Of a stretch of 5,320 nt of DNA, positions 1 through 5,320 are shown in pieces. Positions within the stretch are counted from its first letter, which is position 1; each line of letters starts with the position of its first letter. A model generated the notes under the pieces. It had not been told where the DNA came from, did not search any database, and was given only the letters and a program-made list of their open reading frames with translations. The position numbers were made by a program, and so were the translations under genes. Origin of the DNA: Chitinophaga pinensis (GTDB lineage: Bacteria; Planctomycetota; Phycisphaerae; Phycisphaerales; SM1A02); assembly GCA_943329105.2 (NCBI GenBank), contig CALQCP020000178.1, forward strand, positions 1 to 5,320, read 5' to 3'.

Positions 1-243
1 GATAGCAAGGCGCCACTCCCGATCATGCGCCAAGTCATGGTGACCGTTGGAGTGCTGTTGATTGCGTGCAGCGCACTTGCCGTCACCGTGAGTCCATGGT
101 TCTTCGTGGGCACGGGATTCATTGGTGCCGGACTCCTCACTGCCGGAGCCACCGGCCTATGCATGCTTTCAATCATTCTTATGAAAATGCCGTGGAACCG
201 TGCAACCGATAGTGCAAGTGCCGCGAATTGCTGCAGTAGGTAG
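1..243 (+). CDS. C-terminal part of a membrane-anchored rhodanese (rhodanese-DUF2892/YgaP-like), 5' end outside the window
   Basis: The reading frame is open to the first base of the window (80 codons, then TAG), so the ATG at 25 is probably internal and the gene starts upstream. The visible protein has two hydrophobic segments around a short turn, with SPWFF and GTGFIGAGLLTAGATG leading to a conserved-looking TGLC and ending in MPWNR. This pattern belongs to the DUF2892 domain (E. coli YgaP C-terminus). The stretch PLPIMRQV just before the first segment resembles the linker between a rhodanese domain and DUF2892 in fused proteins. From family knowledge, such fusions place a sulfurtransferase domain on the cytoplasmic face of the inner membrane. 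The rhodanese part itself is not in the window, so it is inferred. The tail ends in NCCSR, with two adjacent cysteines. The gene converges on the sulfur gene pair opposite, which fits a shared role. A stand-alone DUF2892 protein starting at 25 is the alternative. Confidence 0.8.
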   Translation, partial: DSKAPLPIMRQVMVTVGVLLIACSALAVTVSPWFFVGTGFIGAGLLTAGATGLCMLSIILMKMPWNRATDSASAANCCSR

Positions 244-274
244 CGCTGTTTGCATACAACCCATGCCCCCACGA

Positions 275-319
275 GAGGCGGCGTCCCTTTGAAAGAAGCG
301 TGACGCCGTCTCCTTTATT
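275..319 (+). terminator. Intrinsic terminator of the rhodanese-DUF2892 gene
   Basis: An 11-bp stem pairs 275-285 with 302-312, with a 16-base loop, and is followed by a short T-rich stretch (TTTATT at 314-319). It begins 32 bases after the stop at 243. All pairs are Watson-Crick except 278/309, which is G-U when read on the + strand but an A-C mismatch on the - strand. The - strand side also lacks a T run, having a G run instead. Both points suggest it serves the + strand gene, although it lies between two convergent genes and may slow transcription from both sides. Confidence 0.65.
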
Positions 320-361
320 GGTATGTGCAGATGGAACGGAACATCATGTAGCGCAACGATG

Positions 362-1222
362 TCACACCGCACTCAGTAGATGCTTCGCAGCAAGTCCGAG
401 TCCGGCAATGAGTAGAAGTAGTGCAAACGTGCTACGAAGTGCAGCTTGCGGAATGCGCCGCGCCAGCGCTCCACCAAAAATACTGCCAACGATTCCGCCC
501 GCAATGGTGATCGCCACTGTTGGAACATCAATCTGCACCTGCGCCCATCCGCCCGACCACCACTGCCCAAGCAAGCCCGCGGTGGCATTGATGACAATGA
601 CCGTGAGACTGGTGCCCACAGCAATCCGCATTGGCATCCGCTCCACCACCACCAGGGCGGGAATCAAAATGAACCCGCCGCCGACGCCAAGAATCGCAGT
701 GAGCGCACCAATGCCCATCCCAATAGCGAATGAGCGCACGGGCCAGTCGCGCGCTGACTCTATCACCAGCGAACCACCTGCTGCGTCACTGGCTAGCGCG
801 CCTGGCCCGATCGGTGCGTTGGCATCCCGTGCCGAACCACCGTCTTCCGAATTTTCCGGATCGCTCCCTGATTTCCACATGCGCCACGCCGCCACCACTG
901 CCACCAACGCAAAGAGCAACACCTGAACAGTCGGGTTCATGCGCACTGCAATCGGTGTCGCCAACTGCGTGCCAACGATCCCCGCGCTTCCAAAGATCAG
1001 AACGCAGCGCCAGTCCACCAAACCACGGCGCGCGGCAATGAGTCCAGACGCCAATGCAATTCCACCGGTCACTGCCAGCGCCTCGATGAATGCCGCCTTT
1101 GGTGCATGACCAAGCACAATGCCAAAGATCGGAACTGTAAAGATGGCGCCGCCAGCTCCCACCAAACCCATGCCTGCACCAACAACCAACCCACTAGCGA
1201 TCTCAATCACCAAGTCATCCAT
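362..1222 (-). CDS. TauE/SafE-family anion (sulfite/thiosulfate) exporter
   Basis: A 286-residue polytopic inner-membrane protein. It shows the two-repeat plan of the TauE/SafE (DUF81) family: a Gly-rich motif near residues 15-34 (GAGMGLVGAGG followed by a PIFG turn) and its second-half counterpart at 170-190 (ILGVGGGFILIPAL), then VGTSLTVIVINATAG at 202-215. About eight hydrophobic segments can be drawn. A polar linker at roughly residues 114-160, rich in D, E, S and G, separates the halves. Family members export sulfite, thiosulfate, sulfoacetate or related anions; the exact substrate cannot be read from sequence. The neighbouring persulfide dioxygenase makes sulfite or thiosulfate the likely cargo. 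An ATG at 1276 would add 18 residues without family character inside the upstream gene. The ATG at 1222 puts the protein start just before the first membrane segment, overlaps the upstream stop by 8 bases, and has a GGCGGG 7 bases ahead, so it is preferred. It is probably co-transcribed and translationally coupled with the gene ending at 1215. Confidence 0.92.
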   Translation of the reverse strand: MDDLVIEIASGLVVGAGMGLVGAGGAIFTVPIFGIVLGHAPKAAFIEALAVTGGIALASGLIAARRGLVDWRCVLIFGSAGIVGTQLATPIAVRMNPTVQVLLFALVAVVAAWRMWKSGSDPENSEDGGSARDANAPIGPGALASDAAGGSLVIESARDWPVRSFAIGMGIGALTAILGVGGGFILIPALVVVERMPMRIAVGTSLTVIVINATAGLLGQWWSGGWAQVQIDVPTVAITIAGGIVGSIFGGALARRIPQAALRSTFALLLLIAGLGLAAKHLLSAV

Positions 1223-1235
1223 GGCATGACCCGCC
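1215..1235 (-). promoter_or_regulatory. Overlapping stop/start with embedded ribosome-binding site (translational coupling)
   Basis: The exporter start ATG (1222-1220) and the stop TGA of the upstream enzyme (1217-1215) share the 8-base stretch ATGGATGA. A purine-rich GGCGGG lies at 1235-1230, with 7 bases to the ATG, inside the Gly-Gly-Ser codons of the upstream protein's tail. This arrangement suits coupled translation by ribosomes finishing the first gene. Confidence 0.6.
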
Positions 1236-2714
1236 GCAACAACCACCGCTCGGCTTGCTGGCTGCCGTTGCACCACTCAAGACTGGCGCCCGCGGTGATA
1301 CAGGTGCCGTCGTGGGTAGCCCCGCCTTCTTCCAACCTTCAAATCCACCGGCCACGTTCACTGCGTCAAAGCCCATCCGTCGAAGCATGGACGTTGCGGC
1401 TGCCGATCGCCCACCGAGTGCGCAATGCACCACGATGCGCTCGCCGCGTGGCAACTCCGCGATGTGGGGCAACAGGCGCGTGTATGCCACGTTGCAGGCC
1501 TCCTCAAGATGCCCAACTGCATATTCCGCAGCACCGCGCACATCCAAGATGAACGAACTTCCCCGCGCTACATTCGCTTCAGCGGCAGACATTTCTGGCG
1601 TGGTCTCAAGCTTGACACCACCCGTGGCGACCATGGAATCCGGCGCAACCACCGCAATCACGCGGTCATAGCCAATGCGAACAAGGTCTCGAACAATTTC
1701 GTCCGCTCGCGCCAACTCACATACCAAGACGATCTTCTCTTCTGGTTTGACGAACGAACCAACCACCATTGGCAACATCTTGCCCAGCGGCGCGTACAGC
1801 GCTCCAGGCAGATGACCATCTCGGAATGCAGGCCACGGTCGCGTGTCAACCACCACCGTCCCGGGCGCCTCCCACGCTGCAGCATGCGCACGGACGTCCG
1901 TTACCACGGGCGGCACCGGAACAGCCCCAAGCGGCGGAACCCCATCGCGGTTCAACGCCTTCATGCGTGCAAAGTAAAGCGGCGGCTCAGGCTGACCAGA
2001 CAAGATGTCCTTCACGAATGCGGTTTCGTCACTCACCAGTTTCAACACTGGACTGTTGGCCACTTCATATCCAACCGTGGACTGTGGAATGGCGCCAAGT
2101 GCCTTGCCACAAGCGCTCCCGGCTCCATGCGCCGGCCACACCTGTAAGTACCCCGGTAACTCCACGAATTTGCGCGCGCTCCGCCACAAGGCATGCGCGC
2201 TTGGCTCAGCGATACCCACTTGTCCCGCGGCACTTTCCAAGAGATCCGGGCGACCAAGGTCACCCACAAACACAAAGTCACCGGTGACCATCCCCATTGC
2301 TGCGGTCGCGCCGCCACCCTGGTCGGTCACCAAGTAACTCATGTGTTCCGGCGTGTGACCAGGTGTGTGCACGGCGCGGAACCGAATACCACCCACCGCA
2401 AATTCTGTGCCGTCTTGCAACAGCGTGTGCTTGAATGGCGTCAGCCACTTTGACTGCCACTCATCGCCACCCGCGCCGCTGACATAGACATGCGCGCCCA
2501 CTTGCCGTGCCAGTTCCTGCGCGCCGCTCAAGAAGTCTGCATGAATGTGCGTCTCTGCCACCGCAACAATGCGCAGCCCCTCGCGCGCAGCGGCGGCGAC
2601 GTACTGGTCCACATCACGCTCTGGATCAAACACAATGGCTTCACCCGTGCGCTGACATCCAATCAGGTACGCGTATTGAGCAAGCTTGGAGTCGTTGATT
2701 TGTCGAAAGAGCAT
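1215..2714 (-). CDS. Persulfide dioxygenase-like MBL-fold protein with two rhodanese-like domains (CstB-type architecture)
   Basis: 499 residues, no signal peptide, so cytoplasmic. Residues 1 to about 250 form a metallo-beta-lactamase fold: THIHADFLSG at 55-64 (H56, H58, D60), TPGHTPEH at 117-124 (H120), VGDLGRPD at 150-157 (D152) and PAHGAGSACGK at 194-204 (H196, C202). In ETHE1-type persulfide dioxygenases a mononuclear iron is held by the equivalents of H56, H120 and D152. The last histidine of the usual HxHxDH is Phe61, as expected where a second metal is not used. Residues about 270-365 look like a rhodanese fold without a proper active loop (C332 but no CxxGxR), that is, a pseudo-rhodanese. 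Residues about 380-465 form a complete rhodanese with loop CALGGRS (C431 to S437) and a GGFEGWKKAGLP end. This order matches CstB of staphylococci, where thiol persulfide is oxidised and sulfane sulfur is transferred to yield thiosulfate. That function is inferred here. The C-terminus carries an odd Cys-rich tail (C492, C493, C497, H498). First gene of a pair with the exporter. Confidence 0.92.
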   Translation of the reverse strand: MLFRQINDSKLAQYAYLIGCQRTGEAIVFDPERDVDQYVAAAAREGLRIVAVAETHIHADFLSGAQELARQVGAHVYVSGAGGDEWQSKWLTPFKHTLLQDGTEFAVGGIRFRAVHTPGHTPEHMSYLVTDQGGGATAAMGMVTGDFVFVGDLGRPDLLESAAGQVGIAEPSAHALWRSARKFVELPGYLQVWPAHGAGSACGKALGAIPQSTVGYEVANSPVLKLVSDETAFVKDILSGQPEPPLYFARMKALNRDGVPPLGAVPVPPVVTDVRAHAAAWEAPGTVVVDTRPWPAFRDGHLPGALYAPLGKMLPMVVGSFVKPEEKIVLVCELARADEIVRDLVRIGYDRVIAVVAPDSMVATGGVKLETTPEMSAAEANVARGSSFILDVRGAAEYAVGHLEEACNVAYTRLLPHIAELPRGERIVVHCALGGRSAAATSMLRRMGFDAVNVAGGFEGWKKAGLPTTAPVSPRAPVLSGATAASKPSGGCCGGSCHG

Positions 2715-2723
2715 GTTGGGAAT

Positions 2724-2727
2724 CTCC
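2724..2727 (-). promoter_or_regulatory. Ribosome-binding site of the MBL-rhodanese gene
   Basis: GGAG at 2727-2724 on the - strand lies 9 bases before the ATG at 2714, which supports that start. The protein also begins directly with the expected first beta strand (MLFRQIND). Farther upstream, up to the terminator at 2838, I could not pick out a convincing -35/-10 pair. A short direct repeat (GTTGCA on the + strand at 2740-2745 and 2766-2771, 26 bases apart) is the only visible candidate element. Confidence 0.6.
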
Positions 2728-2837
2728 GTAATTCAGAATGTTGCAGCCACGGCTCCGCAGCGAGCGTTGCAAACTGGAAGGCGCTCACAACGCAGCCGAC
2801 CGCTGGCCTTTGATGCGACCCACCAACGGTAGGTTCC

Positions 2838-2875
2838 CAAAAAGAACCGCCCGCTGCACAAAGGCAAGCGGGCGG
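2838..2875 (-). terminator. Intrinsic terminator downstream of the PEP-CTERM gene
   Basis: A perfect 9-bp GC-rich stem pairs 2847-2855 (CCGCCCGCT) with 2867-2875 (AGCGGGCGG) around an 11-base loop. On the - strand it is followed at once by TTCTTTTT (2846-2839). It begins 42 bases after the stop codon at 2918 and no T run follows on the + strand, so it terminates the PEP-CTERM transcript and insulates the sulfur gene pair from it. Confidence 0.85.
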
Positions 2876-2917
2876 AGGCGTGACCAGGAGAAATGAACCG
2901 AAGAAATCCGGATTCGT

Positions 2918-3565
2918 TTAGCGGCGTCGACGGCTCACTGTGAACGCTGAAATTGCCAGCAGCGCCAGTGCGCCCGGTGTCGGTACATATTGCATGTCCA
3001 AGCGCACCGCGTCCAGTGACATGCTTGGCGCACTTGCACCAAACTCCACTCGGAATCCGCTTGCCTGGAACGGCACGACGATGGGGCTCCACGTAAACGC
3101 CCAGGTTTGGATGGCACCTTGTGGTTGCGCAGGAGCGTCAGCACGCAGTTCGCTGCTACTTGGCGCAAACTGAACGAAGTTGCCAGCGTTATCGAAGAGC
3201 GAAAGGCGAACACCGGCGGTGTTCAACACCGATCCAGCGGTCGCAACATTCATCACCACCTGCGTGGGCGAGGCGGCGTTGCCAAGCGTTCCACCCATGA
3301 TCATCAGGTACAGCGCCGAATTGATGCTGTAGATGTTGCCAGATCCGGTCACGAATGCTCCCGGAGCGAAGTTCATCAACGTGAATGCGGATGAGCCAGC
3401 GGCATCGGGAGTATTTGCGCCACCAGATGCCTGTGTGAATGAATCCCACTGGGCAAATTGTGTATTGGGACCGCCCGACCACGACGGGATAAGCGGATTC
3501 ACAAGCCCAGCCTGAGCGGAGCCTGCAACCAACGAAGCAATGACGATAGACGCGATGAAACGCAT
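2918..3565 (-). CDS. Secreted PEP-CTERM sorting-domain protein of unknown function
   Basis: 215 residues from the ATG at 3565. Residues 1-19 (MRFIASIVIASLVAGSAQA) are a typical Sec signal peptide with an AQA cleavage site. The mature part is rich in G, S, A, N and hydrophobic residues, is probably beta-rich, and has no cysteine. It matches no enzyme family I recognise. Residues 194-215 form the sorting tail: VPTPGA, a hydrophobic stretch ALALLAISAFTV, then SRRRR. In PEP-CTERM systems an exosortase cleaves at this motif and the protein goes to the surface or the extracellular matrix. The PTPGA form, in place of the common PEP, is one I associate with planctomycetes. The ORF reaches back to an ATG at 3646, but that would put 27 extra residues ahead of the signal peptide; the start at 3565 also has a good ribosome-binding site. 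The gene is probably a single transcription unit, ended by the terminator at 2838-2875. No exosortase gene is in the window. Confidence 0.87.
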   Translation of the reverse strand: MRFIASIVIASLVAGSAQAGLVNPLIPSWSGGPNTQFAQWDSFTQASGGANTPDAAGSSAFTLMNFAPGAFVTGSGNIYSINSALYLMIMGGTLGNAASPTQVVMNVATAGSVLNTAGVRLSLFDNAGNFVQFAPSSSELRADAPAQPQGAIQTWAFTWSPIVVPFQASGFRVEFGASAPSMSLDAVRLDMQYVPTPGALALLAISAFTVSRRRR

Positions 3566-3571
3566 TCCTTT

Positions 3572-3576
3572 TCCTC
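3572..3576 (-). promoter_or_regulatory. Ribosome-binding site that decides the PEP-CTERM start
   Basis: A purine tract on the - strand contains GAGGA at 3576-3572, 6 bases before the ATG at 3565. It supports the start that begins with the signal peptide over the longer ORF starting at 3646. Confidence 0.65.
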
Positions 3577-3688
3577 TCTCGAAATCCAAGAACCGAAGTG
3601 TGCCGTACGCGGTCGCAATGACCCGCAGGCACCGGAAACATGCCACCGATTTGCCGCGTGCACAGCAAAGGTCCGAGCGAATCAGCGC

Positions 3689-3724
3689 AAAAGGAAATAT
3701 TTTGCTAACGATATAACTTATCGG
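3689..3724 (-). promoter_or_regulatory. AT-rich block between proS and the PEP-CTERM gene, possible promoter region
   Basis: About four fifths of bases 3689-3721 are A or T, in sharp contrast to the GC-rich surroundings. The block lies just past the proS stop (3728) and about 120 bases ahead of the PEP-CTERM start. It contains TATATC-like and AAATATTT-like strings on the - strand and a small inverted repeat (CGATA/TATCG, 3709-3723). No clear -35 partner or T-run terminator could be assigned, so the promoter role is a guess from position and composition. The rest of the gap (3566-3688) shows no gene beyond the ribosome-binding site. Confidence 0.25.
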
Positions 3725-3727
3725 ACA

Positions 3728-5302
3728 CTAGTACGATTTGCCCCACACCACTCGACCCATACTCGGCCGCCCGGTGATGACGCACGTGCCCGGCTCGTTG
3801 GCCATATCCAGCGGAATGCACCGCACGGTGACACCCAGCCGACCCTTCACATCCGTCTCCACCGCGGCGTCGCCGCAGAAGTGCGCCAGCGCAAAGCCGC
3901 CATGGATCTCAGACGGGGTGTTGTCGTCGCCCGCACGCTTCGGTGTGAAGAATGCCTCAAACTCCTCCCGGGTATCGATCCGTCGCGTGTGCTCGGCGCG
4001 GAACGCCATCGCCCGCGCCAGCATGCCGTCCTGAATCTCCTGCAGCAGCGCGGACGCCCCGCGCACAAACTCATCGCGCGGCATCGATGCCTTGTCCTTG
4101 GCGCTCCGATCGCGGCGCGCCATGAAGACGGCGCCCTGCTCGATATCGCGCGGTCCAACTTCAATGCGCACTGGAACACCCTTCTTCACCCACTGCCACA
4201 TCTTGTCACCACCGCGCAAGTCACGCGCGTCGATCTCCACTTCAATCCCACGCCCAGCAAACTGCTGCGTGCGAAGTTCCGCTGCAAGCGCCTTGCAATA
4301 CTCCAGAACCTGCGGAGCAGACTCCGGCTTGTGCAACACGGGCAGAATCACAATGTGCGTCGGCGCCAAGCGCGGCGGAACCATGAGGCCGTCGTCATCA
4401 GAGTGCGTCATGATCAGCGCACCAATCAAACGCGTGCTCACGCCCCAACTGGTTGTCCACGCAAATTTCTGCTGGCCATCGGCATCAAGAAACTGAATCT
4501 CACTTGCCTTGGCAAAGTTCTGACCCAAGAAATGGCTTGTTCCAGCCTGCAATGCCTTGCGATCCTGCATCATGGCTTCAATGCAATAGGTCTCTACTGC
4601 GCCTGGGAATCGCTCACTTTCAGTCTTGCGGCCTTGAATGACCGGCATGGCCATCCAATTCTCTGCAAAGTCCGCATAGACGCGCAACATCTGCATGGTT
4701 TCGTCCACGGCTTCCGTTTCCGTGGCGTGCGCAGTGTGGCCTTCCTGCCAGAGGAACTCGGTGGTGCGCAAGAACAAGCGCGTGCGCATCTCCCAACGAA
4801 CAACATTCGCCCACTGGTTGATGAGGAGCGGAAGGTCGCGGTAACTCTGCACCCACTTGGCAAACGTGGCGCCAATGATGGTCTCACTGGTTGGACGAAC
4901 GATCAGTGGCTCATCAAGTTCACCGTCCGGAATCAGCTTGCCGTTCGGACCAGCTTTGAGGCGATGATGCGTCACCACTGCGCATTCTTTGGCGAAGCCG
5001 TCAACGTGCGCGGCCTCCTTCTCCAAGAATGAAAGCGGAATGAACAGCGGGAAGTAGGCGTTCTTGTGGCCGGTGGCTTTGAACATGCCATCCAACACGC
5101 GCTGCACGTTCTCCCACATGGCGTAGCCCCACGGCTTGATCACCATGCAGCCACGCACCGGGCTGTTCTCCGCAAGATCCGCAGAGCGAACCACTTGCTG
5201 ATACCACTCGGCGTAGTTCTCCTCACGGGTAGGAGTGATGGCCGTCTTTGCTGCACCGGTGTTCGCGGCGCCCTTCTGTTGCTGCTGTTCTTTTCCGCTC
5301 AT
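3728..5302 (-). CDS. proS: Prolyl-tRNA synthetase, archaeal/eukaryotic type
   Basis: 524 residues. The class II enzyme charges tRNA-Pro with proline in the cytoplasm. Catalytic landmarks are RPTSE at 136-140 (the TxE proline-binding loop), motif 2 around RTTEF at 179-183 followed by WQEGHTAHAT at 185-194, GTSHFLGQNF at 254-263, and motif 3 around WGVSTRLIGA at 286-295 with R291. The anticodon-binding domain follows from about residue 313 (LAPTHIVILPVL), then the extra C-terminal domain ending in GKSY. The lack of the long editing insertion and the Tyr C-terminus mark the archaeal/eukaryotic-type group that some bacteria carry. In the C-terminal domain only C476 and C507 remain of the four cysteines that bind zinc in enzymes such as the Thermus one; the other positions are V481 and T510. 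Residues 1-25 are a low-complexity extension with four glutamines in a row. The start is fixed by an in-frame TAA at 5317-5315, five codons upstream; no Shine-Dalgarno sequence is visible. No terminator is evident after the stop. Confidence 0.97.
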   Translation of the reverse strand: MSGKEQQQQKGAANTGAAKTAITPTREENYAEWYQQVVRSADLAENSPVRGCMVIKPWGYAMWENVQRVLDGMFKATGHKNAYFPLFIPLSFLEKEAAHVDGFAKECAVVTHHRLKAGPNGKLIPDGELDEPLIVRPTSETIIGATFAKWVQSYRDLPLLINQWANVVRWEMRTRLFLRTTEFLWQEGHTAHATETEAVDETMQMLRVYADFAENWMAMPVIQGRKTESERFPGAVETYCIEAMMQDRKALQAGTSHFLGQNFAKASEIQFLDADGQQKFAWTTSWGVSTRLIGALIMTHSDDDGLMVPPRLAPTHIVILPVLHKPESAPQVLEYCKALAAELRTQQFAGRGIEVEIDARDLRGGDKMWQWVKKGVPVRIEVGPRDIEQGAVFMARRDRSAKDKASMPRDEFVRGASALLQEIQDGMLARAMAFRAEHTRRIDTREEFEAFFTPKRAGDDNTPSEIHGGFALAHFCGDAAVETDVKGRLGVTVRCIPLDMANEPGTCVITGRPSMGRVVWGKSY

Positions 5303-5320
5303 GGGGCGCGCAGGTTACCC

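Noticed and set aside
25..243. ATG at 25 as the true start of a small 72-residue membrane protein
   Set aside because: The frame stays open to base 1 and the residues before the ATG (PLPI) fit the linker of rhodanese-DUF2892 fusions. A stand-alone protein cannot be fully excluded without upstream sequence.
300..926. Open frame of 208 codons on the + strand, and further ones at 1425-2147 and 1769-2287
   Set aside because: All lie opposite the exporter or the MBL-rhodanese gene, which have clear family motifs; the shadow translations are low in structure and rich in P, R, H and T.
1223..1276. Longer N-terminus of the exporter from the ATG at 1276
   Set aside because: The 18 extra residues are polar or alanine-rich and encoded inside the upstream gene; the ATG at 1222 has the better overlap and ribosome-binding site.
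2740..2771. Direct repeat GTTGCA, 26 bases apart, in the leader of the sulfur genes, as an operator
   Set aside because: A six-base repeat at this distance is easily due to chance, and it matches no operator I can name.
3566..3646. Longer N-terminus of the PEP-CTERM protein from the ATG at 3646
   Set aside because: It would bury a clean signal peptide 27 residues inside the protein, while the start at 3565 has a good purine-rich ribosome-binding site.
3709..3723. Inverted repeat CGATA/TATCG after proS as a terminator
   Set aside because: The stem has only five pairs, is AT-rich and is not followed by a T run, so it is too weak to call as a terminator.
3458..5032. Long open frame of 524 codons on the + strand
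   Set aside because: It lies antisense to proS and the PEP-CTERM gene; its translation is rich in R, H, Q and N with no recognisable domain, as expected for an opposite-strand shadow of GC-rich coding DNA. The equal length to ProS is coincidence.

Overview
The window looks like ordinary chromosomal DNA of a moderately GC-rich bacterium, most likely a planctomycete (Phycisphaerae-like). That placement is an inference. It rests on a secreted protein with a PTPGA-type PEP-CTERM tail ending in SRRRR and on a prolyl-tRNA synthetase of the archaeal/eukaryotic type ending in KSY. No RNA gene, CRISPR array, insertion sequence, phage gene or integration site is visible.

Layout. At the left edge, on the + strand, is the 3' end of a gene for a membrane protein of the DUF2892/YgaP type; it is open to the window edge and is probably the tail of a rhodanese-DUF2892 fusion (1-243). 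A strong hairpin with a T-rich tail follows (275-319). Converging on it from the - strand is a two-gene unit: a 499-residue persulfide dioxygenase-like metallo-beta-lactamase-fold protein with two rhodanese-like domains (2714 to 1215), then a TauE/SafE-family anion exporter (1222 to 362) whose start overlaps the stop of the first gene by 8 bases. A 203-base gap (2715-2917) holds the leader of this unit and an intrinsic terminator for the next gene, a PEP-CTERM secreted protein (3565 to 2918). A 162-base gap with a very AT-rich block separates that gene from proS (5302 to 3728), which fills the right end of the window.

How the genes work together. The left half reads as a sulfane-sulfur detoxification or oxidation module, similar in content to the staphylococcal cst locus (CstB-like MBL-rhodanese-rhodanese enzyme, TauE exporter, rhodanese carrier). 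The soluble enzyme would oxidise thiol persulfides to sulfite and transfer sulfane sulfur to give thiosulfate. The TauE-like protein would export the anionic product, and the membrane-anchored rhodanese would handle persulfide sulfur at the membrane. No sulfide:quinone reductase and no CstR-type or FisR-type regulator lies in the window. The right half (PEP-CTERM protein, proS) has no evident functional link to this module.

The most notable details are a Cys-rich tail on the persulfide dioxygenase, encoded by the same bases that hold the exporter's ribosome-binding site and start, and a ProS that keeps only two of the four zinc-ligand cysteines of the archaeal-type family.
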